DNA from: Lolliginicoccus suaedae
GTDB taxonomy: Bacteria; Actinomycetota; Actinomycetes; Mycobacteriales; Mycobacteriaceae
Direction: 5' to 3'
DNA length: 64,000 bases
Assembly: GCF_008312885.1 (NCBI RefSeq)
Contig: NZ_VSSO01000004.1
Location: 62,001 to 126,000 of the forward strand
Shown here: positions 46,741 to 55,401 of the stretch, in pieces
How positions within the stretch are numbered: position 1 is the stretch's first letter
Layout of the letters: each line of letters starts with the position of its first letter
Notes under the pieces: model-generated
What the model was told of the DNA's origin: nothing
Databases searched by the model: none
The model's input: the letters and a program-made list of their open reading frames with translations, nothing else
Made by a program: the position numbers and the translations under genes

Positions 46741-47708
46741 AGCTCCGCCTCCACGTGCATATCGTCGTGCCCCGCATCGGCATCGGTCCATGCCACCCAC
46801 GGCGCCGAGTGGAAGTACTGCAGCGCCACCGCCTCGTTGACCTCGGTGCACGTGTCGAGCAGGGCCAGCAAGCGCGGCTGCAACTCGTCCAGCAGCATCC
46901 CCGGCCGCAGGAACTCCAGCTCGCTGCGCGCCCGGCCCAGCAGGCGCGGCGCCTCGGCACGCGCTCCGATGCGGCTGCGCGGACGATTGTCCAGCTCCTC
47001 CAGCGCGATCTCCGCGGTTCGCATCGCATGGAACACCGAGCGCGGGAACAAGCGATCGAGCAGCAGGAACTCCACCACGCGGCCCGCATCGAGCGCGCCA
47101 CGGTAGGTGCGCAGATACGTATCGTGCGCGCCCGCCGAGCGCAGCACCGTCACCCACGACGGCGACAGCGTCCGGTCCCCCGCGCGCGACAGCAGCAGCC
47201 GCACCAGCATGTCCACGCGCTCCACCGACCGGCCGAGCAGCAGGAACCGGTAGCCGTCATCGCGGCTGAGGGTGCTATCGGCGAGCCCCGCGAACATCGC
47301 CGCCCGCTCCTCCACATAGCGGAAGAACTCATGCGGTCCCAGCAACCGGGCCGCTCGCTCGCGCGAAGCAAGCCCGTTGACGGTCGTGTTCAGGCATTCC
47401 CACATCTCCGTGGACGTCACCTCGCGGGCACCGCGCGCGTTCTCCCGCGCCCGCGCCAGCGAATCAACGATCGAGCCCGAGTTCTCCCGGCTGTACGCCA
47501 CCCGCTCGGTCAGCGACCACACATCGAGCGGCCCATCCGGAGGCTCCACCCCCAGGACCTTCAGCAGGATCCGTGACGTGCGATCCGGATCCACCGTGGA
47601 ATCCTCGAGGAGGTGGTGGACCGCCACATCGAGGATCCGGGCGAGATCATCGGCCCGCTCGACATACCGGCCGATCCAGTACAGCGATTCCGCGTTGCGC
47701 GCAAGCAT
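46737..47708 (-). CDS. alpha-E domain protein
   Basis: All-helical protein of 323 residues, homologue of Rv2410c. 'MLARNAESLYWIGRYVERADDLARILDV' at the N-terminus, 'VTSTEMWECLNTTVNGL', 'DDGYRFLLLGRSVERVDMLVRLLLS' and 'VFHAMRTAEIALEEL' are characteristic. It contains repeated helical bundles with paired acidic/basic residues and no known catalytic motif, and is thought to act with the neighbouring ATP-grasp protein. AGGAGG about 9 nt before ATG 47708 is a strong ribosome site placed within the 13-nt gap and end of the ATP-grasp gene. Confidence 0.9.
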   Translation of the reverse strand: MLARNAESLYWIGRYVERADDLARILDVAVHHLLEDSTVDPDRTSRILLKVLGVEPPDGPLDVWSLTERVAYSRENSGSIVDSLARARENARGAREVTSTEMWECLNTTVNGLASRERAARLLGPHEFFRYVEERAAMFAGLADSTLSRDDGYRFLLLGRSVERVDMLVRLLLSRAGDRTLSPSWVTVLRSAGAHDTYLRTYRGALDAGRVVEFLLLDRLFPRSVFHAMRTAEIALEELDNRPRSRIGARAEAPRLLGRARSELEFLRPGMLLDELQPRLLALLDTCTEVNEAVALQYFHSAPWVAWTDADAGHDDMHVEAEL

Positions 47709-47721
47709 GATCCCCCACCTC

Positions 47722-49383
47722 CTATTGCTGCTGCTGTTGCTGTTGTTCCTGCTCAGTACCAGGATCGGGCCCCACCTCGGAACGATGCGCCGTCTTCGGC
47801 TCGGTGACCACCTCATCGCCGACGAGTTCCCGGTCCTCCGCGGCCGAGCGCGTCGTTGCCAGCACCCAGGTGTCCTTGCTGCCACCGCCCTGGCTGGAGT
47901 TGACCACCAGCGAGCTCTCCTTCAGCGCCACCCGAGTGAGCCCGCCCGGCAGCACCACCACATCCTCGCCATCGTTGACCGCGAACGGGCGCAGGTCCAC
48001 ATGCCGCGGCGCGAGCTCATCGCCCACCTTCGTCGGCACCGTCGACAACTGCACCACCGGCTGGGCGATCCAATCACGCGGATTGTCGCGCACCTGCTTC
48101 GAGATGGACTTCAGCTCCGCGGGCGACGAATCCGGTCCAAAGACGATGCCATAGCCGCCCGAGCCCTCCACCGGCTTGATCACCAGCTCATCGACCCGCT
48201 CGAGAACCTCCTCGAGCTCGTCGGGGATCCAGCACCGGAACGTATCGACATTCGGCAGGCTCGGCTTCTCATTGAGGTAGTACTCGATGATCGTCGGCAC
48301 ATACGTATAGACCAGCTTGTCATCGCCCACGCCATTGCCGACCGCGCTGGAGATCACCACATTGCCCGCGCGCGCCGCGTTCAGCACACCCGGCACGCCC
48401 AGCACCGAGTCCGGGCGGAACTGCAACGGATCCAGGAAGTCATCATCGATGCGCCGGTAGATCACATCCACCTGCTGCTCGCCCTCGGTGGTGCGCATGT
48501 ACACCACGTTGTCGCGGCAGAACAGGTCGCGCCCCTCCACCAGCTCCACGCCCATCGTGCGGGCGAGCAAGGAATGCTCGAAGTACGCCGAGTTCGCCAC
48601 GCCGGGGGTCAGCACCACCACCGTCGGATCAGCCTCGTTCAATGCCGCCGAGTTCCGCAGCGCCCGCAGCAGGTGCGACGGGTAGTCCCCCACCGCGCGC
48701 ACGCGATGGCTCGCGAACAGATCCGGGAACACACGCGTCATCGTCCGCCGGTTCTCCAGCACGTACGACACCCCCGACGGGGAGCGCAGATTGTCCTCGA
48801 GAACCCGGAAGACGCCCTTCTCGTCCTTGATCAGATCGATGCCAGCCACATGGATGCGCACCTCGTTCGGCGGGACGATGCCCATCGCCTCGCGGTGGAA
48901 ATGCTGGCATGACGTGACCAGCCGGCGCGGCAGCACGCCATCACGCAGGATGTTCTGCTCCCCATAGATGTCATCGAGGAACAATTCCAGCGCCTTCACG
49001 CGCTGCTTGATGCCCTTCTCCAGGCGCGCCCACTCCGCCGCAGCGATGACACGCGGCACCAGGTCCAGCGGAAACGGGCGCTCCTGCCCCGACAAGGAGA
49101 ACGTGATCCCCTGATCGAGGAACGCGCGCCCCAGCGCATCCGCGCGGGCCGCCAGATCCATCGCCGAGACCGGGGCCAGCGCCGAGAAGATGCCCTTGTA
49201 GGCCGAGCGCACATCCCCGTGCGCGTCGAACATCTCGTCATACGCCTTGGCGTAGTGCTCATGCACGGGGCCAGTGCCCGCGTAGCCGCTGAACACGTAC
49301 TCGCCATGCCCTGCCTCATCGGCTTGCTGCAGCGCCTCGAAGAGGGCGCTATGGGCACGAGGTGATCTTGAACCGGAACTCAC
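47722..49383 (-). CDS. circularly permuted ATP-grasp protein
   Basis: 553-residue homologue of Rv2411c, a permuted ATP-grasp predicted to form amide bonds. Conserved blocks: 'DQGITFSLSGQERPFPLDLVPRVI', 'YGEQNILRDGVLPRRLVTS', 'AGIDLIKDEKGVFRVLEDNLRSPSGVSYVLENRR', 'DVIYRRIDDDFLDPLQF', 'AVGNGVGDDKLVYTYVP', 'VIKPVEGSGGYGIVFGP' and 'DLRPFAVND...LPGGLTRVAL'. The C-terminus ends in a Glu/Gln tract with seven consecutive Gln. Start GTG 49383 has GGAG close upstream; the first 40 residues are not conserved, so a later start is possible. Confidence 0.9.
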   Translation of the reverse strand: MSSGSRSPRAHSALFEALQQADEAGHGEYVFSGYAGTGPVHEHYAKAYDEMFDAHGDVRSAYKGIFSALAPVSAMDLAARADALGRAFLDQGITFSLSGQERPFPLDLVPRVIAAAEWARLEKGIKQRVKALELFLDDIYGEQNILRDGVLPRRLVTSCQHFHREAMGIVPPNEVRIHVAGIDLIKDEKGVFRVLEDNLRSPSGVSYVLENRRTMTRVFPDLFASHRVRAVGDYPSHLLRALRNSAALNEADPTVVVLTPGVANSAYFEHSLLARTMGVELVEGRDLFCRDNVVYMRTTEGEQQVDVIYRRIDDDFLDPLQFRPDSVLGVPGVLNAARAGNVVISSAVGNGVGDDKLVYTYVPTIIEYYLNEKPSLPNVDTFRCWIPDELEEVLERVDELVIKPVEGSGGYGIVFGPDSSPAELKSISKQVRDNPRDWIAQPVVQLSTVPTKVGDELAPRHVDLRPFAVNDGEDVVVLPGGLTRVALKESSLVVNSSQGGGSKDTWVLATTRSAAEDRELVGDEVVTEPKTAHRSEVGPDPGTEQEQQQQQQQ

Positions 49384-49490
49384 TCACTCCATGGTGCTAC
49401 ACCTGCGGGTCCTCGGCACGCAGAACGGCGCCGTATCGCGTTAAAGTCTCGTTTCCGCCCGGCGTGGCCAGGCCGGCGCGCCGTGCTCGC

Positions 49491-49574
49491 GCGGTCTCAG
49501 GAGCGCGGTCTCAGGAGCGCGGTCTCAGGAGCGCGGTCTCATCAGCGCGGTCTCATCAGCGCGGTCTCAGGAGC
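49491..49574. repeat. six tandem 14-bp repeats
   Basis: Six uninterrupted 14-bp units start at 49491, 49505, 49519, 49533, 49547 and 49561. Four read GCGGTCTCAGGAGC and two (49533, 49547) read GCGGTCTCATCAGC. The last unit and part of the fifth overlap the 3' end of the DUF1648 gene and supply its stop. The rest lies between that gene and the ATP-grasp promoter. It is a candidate variable-number tandem repeat. Confidence 0.9.
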
Positions 49575-50095
49575 GCGGCACCGCCCAGGCCAACGAGCAC
49601 CGATAGCACCGTCCCCACCACCATCCCGCTACCGGACGGTTGAGCAGCCAGCGAAGCATCGTCCAGGCCACGCTGGCCAGACAGCATCACCAGGGTGCCG
49701 GCCGAGATGAACACGGTGATCGCCCACGACGCGCCCGCCGTGAATCGTGCCGCCCAGCGCCGGAACGCCGAGCCCCGAGTCTCGAGGAGCACTGCGAGCA
49801 CCGCGAGCAACACAGTGAACAGCGCTGGCACCACGTACGACAGCACCGCCGTCGAGGCACTGCTCAGCGACGTGGGCTGCCCGGTCGTCGGCGACCACTG
49901 GGTCACCACCTGATCGGGCAGCGATGGCATCCACACCATCATCACGATGGTGCTGATCGCGATCATCAGGAACGGGACAGCGATGACCGCACGGTTGCGT
50001 GGATCCCCGAACCCACTTCGGGGGGACATGATGTCCCCGCTTCCCGTACTGCTCTCGCCGCTGGTTCCTTGGGGAGATTGCTCGTGGTCGCTCAC
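49556..50095 (-). CDS. DUF1648-type membrane protein
   Basis: About 179 residues with four to five helices ('AVIAVPFLMIAISTIVMMVW', 'VLSYVVPALFTVLLAVLAVLL', 'ASWAITVFISAGTLVML', 'MVVGTVLSVLVGLGGAALL'). The loop after the first helix, 'PSLPDQVVTQWSPTTGQPT', is the DUF1648 signature. GTG 50095 is the probable start after a GGGTGGG; an ATG lies 23 codons later at 'MSPRSGFGD'. The final codons and stop are built from the 14-bp tandem repeat, so copy-number change could alter the C-terminus. Function unknown. Confidence 0.7.
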   Translation of the reverse strand: MSDHEQSPQGTSGESSTGSGDIMSPRSGFGDPRNRAVIAVPFLMIAISTIVMMVWMPSLPDQVVTQWSPTTGQPTSLSSASTAVLSYVVPALFTVLLAVLAVLLETRGSAFRRWAARFTAGASWAITVFISAGTLVMLSGQRGLDDASLAAQPSGSGMVVGTVLSVLVGLGGAALLRPR

Positions 50096-50589
50096 GACAC
50101 CCACCCTATCCAAGGCGTGGTCGCGCGCGTGGTCCTCCACCTCGGGTTGGGCCGTTTCGGCCGACGAGGGCCGGGGTCGCGTTGCGAGTGGAAACTTTTC
50201 CCGCTCTGAGCGGGAAAAGTTTCCACTCGCGCCCTCGGATGGCGGTCTCGGCCCGCTGCCCTCGGCCTCGCGATGTGGTCCCGCCTTGACGGCCACGGCT
50301 CACGAGCGGCCAGGCAGCACCGAATGCCGTCGCGGTTCGATCGAGTCGCGGTTCGGTCGAGCCCCGCGGCCTCCGGCACCCCCTGCAATGACGGCATGCG
50401 GCAATTAGCCTGTTGGCATTGCCAGTGGTAGTCTTGCCCTTCGGCGCGCACGGTCAGCCAGTGGCTGCTGCGCACGCACTCCCGGCGCAGGCAACGCTTC
50501 GAGCCACCCACACAGTGGAGACGAGCGAAGCGGCCTGCAAAAAGAGTGCCAAGTCATCCATTAGACGAATCTGACCAGAGGTTGTACGC
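50096..50589. other. intergenic region between DUF1648 gene and rpsT
   Basis: About 490 nt without a supported gene. It contains the 47-nt palindrome (50184-50230) and the rpsT leader. A -10-like TAGTCT (50429-50434) could start an rpsT transcript with a 5' leader of about 150 nt. No tRNA or known riboswitch was recognised. Confidence 0.5.
50184..50230. repeat. 47-nt near-perfect palindrome (copy B)
   Basis: Arms 50184-50206 and 50208-50230 are perfect 23-nt reverse complements around a single T. The arm contains GTGGAAACTTTTCCCGCTC. The first 14 bases of this core are identical to the arm of the element at 28485-28523, where the centre is decayed. Confidence 0.9.
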
Positions 50590-50853
50590 GTGGCCAACAT
50601 CAAGTCCCAGATGAAGCGGATCGGCACCAACGAGCGTAACCGGCTCCGCAACCAGTCGGTGAGGTCTGCGCTGCGCACTGCCATCCGGAACTTCCGGGAA
50701 GCAGCTGCCGCAGGCGACAAGAGCACCGCGGAGGAGACGCTTCGCGCGGCTAGCCGCAAGCTCGACAAGGCAGCCACCAAGGGTGTCATCCATAAGAACC
50801 AGGCCGCCAACAAGAAGTCGGCCATGGCATCGGCGTTCAACAAGATCGCCTGA
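50590..50853 (+). CDS. rpsT: 30S ribosomal protein S20
   Basis: Small, very basic helical protein binding 16S rRNA early in 30S assembly. The 87-residue sequence is typical: '[20 protein letters not shown]', '[34 protein letters not shown]'. It starts at GTG 50590 with GAGGT upstream. It is the only rightward gene between 50 and 59 kb and has its own terminator, so it is monocistronic. Confidence 0.97.
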   Translation: MANIKSQMKRIGTNERNRLRNQSVRSALRTAIRNFREAAAAGDKSTAEETLRAASRKLDKAATKGVIHKNQAANKKSAMASAFNKIA

Positions 50854-50869
50854 TCACAGCATTTCCCGG

Positions 50870-50934
50870 AACGACCCAGCCTGCTGAGCGCTCAGTTAGA
50901 GAACGACGCTCTCCAGTAGTGCTGGGTCGTTTTG
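50870..50934 (+). terminator. rpsT terminator
   Basis: AACGACCCAGC (50870-50880) pairs perfectly with GCTGGGTCGTT (50921-50931), followed by a short T-run. The loop holds a second hairpin, CTGAGCGCTCAG (50884-50895). It starts 17 nt after the rpsT stop. Confidence 0.85.
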
Positions 50935-50995
50935 GCGTATCCGCATCAAGCGCTGGCATCACGAATGGACGCATCAAGCGCGGACCGAACCCGCT

Positions 50996-51943
50996 TCAGT
51001 CAGCCAGGCTGGAGATTTGCATGATCGCTCGCTCGAGCGCGTAGTCGGCGTCCGCCGCGCCCCCCTTCACATCCCCATTGAGGCGAGTGACCACGCGCAG
51101 GGCGACCGCTAGCGTGTCCGGCCGCCAGGCGCGGGCCTGCTGCTGGGTCTTGCGGACCTTCCACGGCGGCATCCCCAGCTGGCCCGCTAGCCGTCCTGGG
51201 TCTCCCCTGCCTGCCGCCGCCACCCGGGCGATCGAGCGGATCGCCTCACCGAGCGCATCGGCGAGCAACACATGCGGTGTTCCGGTGTGGAGCGCCCACC
51301 GGACCGAGGCAAGGGCCGCGGCACGATTTCCCGCGACCGCTTTGTCCGCCACATCGAACCCGGTGACCTCGGCCCTCCCCGAGTAGTAGCGCTGCACTGC
51401 CTCGGCCGTGACAGCACCGCCCGTGTCGGCAGCGAGCTGGGAGCATGCGGAGGCGAGCTCGCGCAGGTTGGATCCGACGGCATCGAGGATCGTGGTGATC
51501 ACGTCTGGACTGGCTCGCACACCGTGATCGCGAAGCTCGGTGCGCACGAACTCGACGCGCTCGCTGGCGTTGAGCTTGGCGCAGCGGTGCGTTTCCGCGC
51601 CGAGCTTCTGCAGTGTCCCGGCTAGGGCCTTGGCGCGACCACCGCCGGTGTGGTGGACGATGAGCGTGACCCCATCGGGCATGTCGCGGGCTGTGCTGGT
51701 GATGACCTCGACCGCGTCCTTGCCCGCTTCGTGCGCGTCGTCGAGCGCGACGATGCGGTCCTCGCCGAACAGGGAGGGGCTGAGCATCTCCGCGAGGATG
51801 CTGATACTGGCGTCCCCTGCGCGCATGCGAGTGAGCTGCATTCCCGCGGCATCGTCGCTTGCTGCCCGGGCCGCCTCGATGAGGCGGCGCAAGGATCGCT
51901 CGACGAGGTATTCCTCGTCCCCGAGCAGCAGGTGGAGTGGCAC
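50996..51943 (-). CDS. holA: DNA polymerase III subunit delta
   Basis: Clamp-loader subunit that opens the beta clamp, 315 residues. 'LLLGDEEYLVERSLRRLIEAAR', 'LFGEDRIVALDDAHEA', 'DMPDGVTLIVHHTGGGRAKAL', 'VGSNLRELASACSQLAADTGG', and the C-terminal 'LGMPPWKVRKTQQQARAW' and 'DADYALERAIMQIS' are typical. GTG 51943 comes one nucleotide after the comEC stop, so it is coupled with comEC. The frame is open further upstream but inside comEC. Confidence 0.93.
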   Translation of the reverse strand: MPLHLLLGDEEYLVERSLRRLIEAARAASDDAAGMQLTRMRAGDASISILAEMLSPSLFGEDRIVALDDAHEAGKDAVEVITSTARDMPDGVTLIVHHTGGGRAKALAGTLQKLGAETHRCAKLNASERVEFVRTELRDHGVRASPDVITTILDAVGSNLRELASACSQLAADTGGAVTAEAVQRYYSGRAEVTGFDVADKAVAGNRAAALASVRWALHTGTPHVLLADALGEAIRSIARVAAAGRGDPGRLAGQLGMPPWKVRKTQQQARAWRPDTLAVALRVVTRLNGDVKGGAADADYALERAIMQISSLAD

Positions 51944-51944
51944 G

Positions 51945-54377
51945 CTAAGACATTCCCACATCGGCGTGCTCGGCCACAATCCCCAGCCCCTCAGGGGTAG
52001 GCCGGAGGGTGCTGGTGCCGTTCTGGTCGGTCCGGGCGATCACCGCGCCGTGGCGGCGCAGCTGGTCGAGGATGGTGGCGCGGGGGTGCCCGTGCGAGTT
52101 GTCCGCTCCGACGCCGATGAGCGCGATGCGGGGTTTCACGGCGGCGAGGAACCGCGCATCGGTGGTGGCCGCCCCATGATGCGGCACGGTCATGATGTCG
52201 GCGCGCAGCATCTCGGCGGGATAGGTGCCGAGCAGCCATTGCTGAGCGGAGTGCTCGGCATCGCCCGTGACGAGGAGGGTCGGCCCGTCCTCGCGAAGCG
52301 TCATGGACACGACAAGGGATTGATCGTTGGGATCGGCGTGGAGCGCGCGCTGCGGCTCGGGCCCGAGGACCGTGGCTCGAAGAGGGCCGAAGGCGAGGGC
52401 GTCACCGGCAGAGACTGTCCGCACGGGAATGTGGTGTTCCTGGGCAAGCGCGTCGACCTCTGCGAGCGCCGCTTCGGGGTCACGACCGGGGCCCATGATG
52501 ATCGTGCTGGGGCCGCGCGCGGCGATCGCCTCGAGCCCGTCGACATGGTCGGCGTGCAGATGGGTGATGAGCACAGCGTCGATGGTGCGGATGCCGAGCC
52601 GGTCAAGGCATCGGTCGGCGGCCGCGGGTTCCGGACCGGTGTCGATGACGAGGGCACTGCGCGCGCCGGTGGCGACGACGAACATGTCGCCCTGCCCGAC
52701 ATCGCAGGCCGCCACCAGCCAGCCCGGCGGAACGCTGGGTGGCCACGCGACCCGCATGATGACGAGGCATGCGGGGATGGTCGTGGCCAGCACCAGCATG
52801 CAGCGATATGGGATGGGTGCGCACCGCCACCAGGCGAGGCATTGGCGGGCCCGCAGCACTGCTGCGCCGAGCAGGGTGAGGGCCAGCACGAGCGCGAACC
52901 CGCTCGCGCCCTGCGGGACGCCGATGCTGGATCGGGGAAGCCCGGCGCACCAGGTAGCCACCGCGATGATCCAGCTGGTGGGGTGCCCGGCGATCCAGAT
53001 CGGGATCGCCGCGAGAGTGGTGGACAGGGGCGCGAGAAGGAGACCGAGGTAGCCGCACACGATCACTACGGTCACGATGGGAGCCACGAGCAGGTTGGCG
53101 AGGACGCCGACGACGCTGAACTGGCCGAACGCCGCGGCGATCAGCGGCGCTGTGACTATCTGGGCGGCAAGGGCGACCGCGAGCACCGCCGCGATGCGGC
53201 GAGGCATTCCGCAGCGTTGCAGCCATTCCGCGACCGGTGGCGCGAGCAGCACCAGCCCGGCCGTGGCGATGACCGACAGCGCGAAACCGATGTGGACCGC
53301 TAGTTGCGGCAGCGCGATCAGCAGCACGATCACCGCAGCGCAGAGCGCGGGCAGGGCGTGGCGGCGGCGGCCAGCGAGGATCGCCAGGAGCGTGACTGAT
53401 CCCATGGCTGCGGCGCGGAGCACGCTCGGCTCGGGCCGGCACACGATGACCAGGGCAAGCAGCGCGACCGCTGCGGTGATGGCTGCGGCGCGCCGGGAGC
53501 CTGTGGCGATCCGGGCAGCGAGCAGAACCGCTCCGCACACGATGGTGACGTGCGTGCCGGACACGACAGTGAGGTGCGTGAGGCTGCTGGTGACGAATGC
53601 CTCGCGCAGTTCCGGTGGCATGGCGGAGCGGTCTCCGATGACGATCCCTGGCAGCACAGCGGCGGTCGCCTCGTCGAGGGTCGCGGCAACAGCGTCGCGG
53701 TAGCGGTCGCGCACGTGCCCGGCAGCTTGCCCCCACCAGTTCGTGCTCGCGGTGACCGTTGGCGTGCCCCGAGCGAACACCGTGGCGACGGTGAGGTCAT
53801 TGCGGCTGGGCTCGGCGATGGTCCCGGTGAAGCGCACGTGGTCACCGGGGAGCAGTGTCGCCCAGCCGCCGGCGCTGGTGGAATTGCCGATAGTACTGGA
53901 GGTGGCGTCGTCTGGTGCCCGCGCGAAGATGGTCACGGTGCCACCGGCGAATGTCATCGCTTGCCCCGCCGTGTCCTGCCCGGTGGTGAAGGCTTCGAGC
54001 CGGGCACGCAGCAGCCAGGTGGGCTGCGCTGGGCCATCGAGGAGGCGGGGATCGCTCAGCACGCGGGCTTGGACGACAACGTCTCCGCTGGTGGCGTGTG
54101 CCCGCAGCGGGTGGGTCGCGGCGGCATGCGCGTGCATGGCACCGGCTGCGGCGAGCGCGATCCAGAACAGGCAGGCCGTGGCGATGATGACGCGCAGCCG
54201 CGGTGGCGCTGGCCTGATAGCGAGCGTGGCGAGCGCGATAGTCGCGGCGACGGCAATGCTGGCGATCGCAGCGATGTGACCGTGCGCGACCGCGAGCGCC
54301 GTGGCTGCCCAGGCCACGAGGGCGCAGGGCACAAGCCGGATATCGATGCTCGGTTGGTCAGAACGTGAGGTGGTCAC
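51945..54377 (-). CDS. comEC: ComEC/Rec2-family DNA-uptake channel protein
   Basis: 810-residue polytopic membrane protein. An N-terminal DUF4131-like region has two or three helices and an OB-like domain ('LLPGDHVRFTGTI'). The competence membrane domain has 'SSLTHLTVVSGTHVTIVCGAVLL' and about eight helices. A C-terminal metallo-beta-lactamase-like domain has 'DVGQGDMFVVAT' and the metal motif 'ITHLHADHVDGLEAI', 'LLVTGDAEHSAQQWLL' and 'VPHHGAATTDARFL', so it looks catalytically intact. GTG 54377 overlaps the comEA end by 20 nt. Competence is rarely shown in this order; the gene pair is widely kept. Confidence 0.92.
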   Translation of the reverse strand: MTTSRSDQPSIDIRLVPCALVAWAATALAVAHGHIAAIASIAVAATIALATLAIRPAPPRLRVIIATACLFWIALAAAGAMHAHAAATHPLRAHATSGDVVVQARVLSDPRLLDGPAQPTWLLRARLEAFTTGQDTAGQAMTFAGGTVTIFARAPDDATSSTIGNSTSAGGWATLLPGDHVRFTGTIAEPSRNDLTVATVFARGTPTVTASTNWWGQAAGHVRDRYRDAVAATLDEATAAVLPGIVIGDRSAMPPELREAFVTSSLTHLTVVSGTHVTIVCGAVLLAARIATGSRRAAAITAAVALLALVIVCRPEPSVLRAAAMGSVTLLAILAGRRRHALPALCAAVIVLLIALPQLAVHIGFALSVIATAGLVLLAPPVAEWLQRCGMPRRIAAVLAVALAAQIVTAPLIAAAFGQFSVVGVLANLLVAPIVTVVIVCGYLGLLLAPLSTTLAAIPIWIAGHPTSWIIAVATWCAGLPRSSIGVPQGASGFALVLALTLLGAAVLRARQCLAWWRCAPIPYRCMLVLATTIPACLVIMRVAWPPSVPPGWLVAACDVGQGDMFVVATGARSALVIDTGPEPAAADRCLDRLGIRTIDAVLITHLHADHVDGLEAIAARGPSTIIMGPGRDPEAALAEVDALAQEHHIPVRTVSAGDALAFGPLRATVLGPEPQRALHADPNDQSLVVSMTLREDGPTLLVTGDAEHSAQQWLLGTYPAEMLRADIMTVPHHGAATTDARFLAAVKPRIALIGVGADNSHGHPRATILDQLRRHGAVIARTDQNGTSTLRPTPEGLGIVAEHADVGMS

Positions 54378-55275
54378 GGAATTGCTCGAGCTTTGCCGGG
54401 CCGATCCCGCGGATCTCGCGGAGCTGGTCGATCGAGCGGAAGGGACCGTTGGCCTCGCGCCATTGCACGATAGCTGCGGCGGTGACGGGTCCGATGCCGG
54501 GCAGCGCTTCGAGCTGTGCGGCGGTGGCGGAGTTGGCATTGACGATACTGGGCGCAGCCTCCCCTGCGCTGGTCTCCCCCGCCCTGGCATGCTGCGGCGT
54601 GGACGCTCCCAGGATGACGCTCACGACTGGGTTGGTCGCTCCATCGGCATGACGATCGCCGACGATGATGTGGTCGCCATCGCGCAGTGGCTGAGCCAGG
54701 TTGAGGGTGAGGGTATCGGCCCCTGGCAGTGGTCCTCCTGCTTCTGCTAGAGCGTTGGCGACCCGTGCCCCGGGCTGCACGGTCACGAGACCTGGAACAG
54801 CTACGTGGCCCGCGACGCTGACGATGAGGTGGTTCGGTTGCGCTGGTGCCTCGCTAGGGCTTGCCGCGGCCGTTGCGGGCAAGGGCTCCAAGCGCTCCAC
54901 CGGTGCCACGTCCTTGTGGGATGCAGTGGTGCTGCTGTGGCTCCCTGAAGCCGGGTCGGGCACAGGTGATTCCCGGGGTGCCGCGGACCGGGTGAGCAGC
55001 ACAGCAATGATGATGCCGATGACGCCGGTCGCGATCAGTGCCATCGCGCCCGCGCGCGAGAGGTCGATGCGGGCCCGCGTGGGCGGGGCATCGGGCGTGC
55101 GCCACTCGGCGGGCGCGTGGCGTCCCTCGCCAGCGACTTCGTGCTCATCAGCGGGGTCGCTGGACTGCTCGGCAGCGCTAGGTTCACCAGCAGGAATGGT
55201 CGCGGTACCGGTCTCATGCGGCAGGGACATGACGGCGCGGAACCTTTCCCGCGCCGCGTCAGCGTCATAGGGCAT
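54358..55275 (-). CDS. comEA: ComEA-type DNA-binding protein
   Basis: 305 residues: an acidic cytoplasmic N-terminus of about 70 residues, one membrane helix ('AMALIATGVIGIIIAVLL'), a linker, then an SLBB domain ('LIVSVAGHVAVPGLVTVQPGARVANALAEAGG'). It ends in a helix-hairpin-helix pair ('VNANSATAAQLEALPGIGPVTAAAIVQWR', 'IDQLREIRGIGPAKLEQF'), which binds dsDNA. It partners ComEC encoded next. TAGCGT 6 nt before ATG 55275 suggests leaderless expression. Confidence 0.92.
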   Translation of the reverse strand: MPYDADAARERFRAVMSLPHETGTATIPAGEPSAAEQSSDPADEHEVAGEGRHAPAEWRTPDAPPTRARIDLSRAGAMALIATGVIGIIIAVLLTRSAAPRESPVPDPASGSHSSTTASHKDVAPVERLEPLPATAAASPSEAPAQPNHLIVSVAGHVAVPGLVTVQPGARVANALAEAGGPLPGADTLTLNLAQPLRDGDHIIVGDRHADGATNPVVSVILGASTPQHARAGETSAGEAAPSIVNANSATAAQLEALPGIGPVTAAAIVQWREANGPFRSIDQLREIRGIGPAKLEQFRDHLTF

Positions 55276-55281
55276 GAGGCG

Positions 55282-55287
55282 ACGCTA
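55282..55287 (-). promoter_or_regulatory. -10-like hexamer for leaderless comEA
   Basis: TAGCGT on the minus strand, exactly 6 nt before ATG 55275; no ribosome site between. Confidence 0.45.
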
Positions 55288-55369
55288 GGGCAGTCGTGGC
55301 CTGGTTCCCCGCGCTGCGGGCGATGCTGTGGAGAAACCGACTAGCTGGGGATAACGCCTTGGGCTCATG

Positions 55370-55401
55370 TAGTCGTGGTAGAGGCTAGTCGTGGTAGAGG
55401 G
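55370..55401. repeat. 16-bp tandem duplication at the degV 3' end
   Basis: TAGTCGTGGTAGAGG occurs twice in a row (55370-55384 and 55386-55400) in 16-bp units. The right copy encodes the last codons of degV; the stop lies at the junction, so the left copy is untranslated duplicate sequence. Confidence 0.75.

Noticed and set aside
49491-49574. CRISPR-like array
   Set aside because: Units are 14 bp and contiguous with no spacers, and there are no cas genes. It is a tandem repeat.
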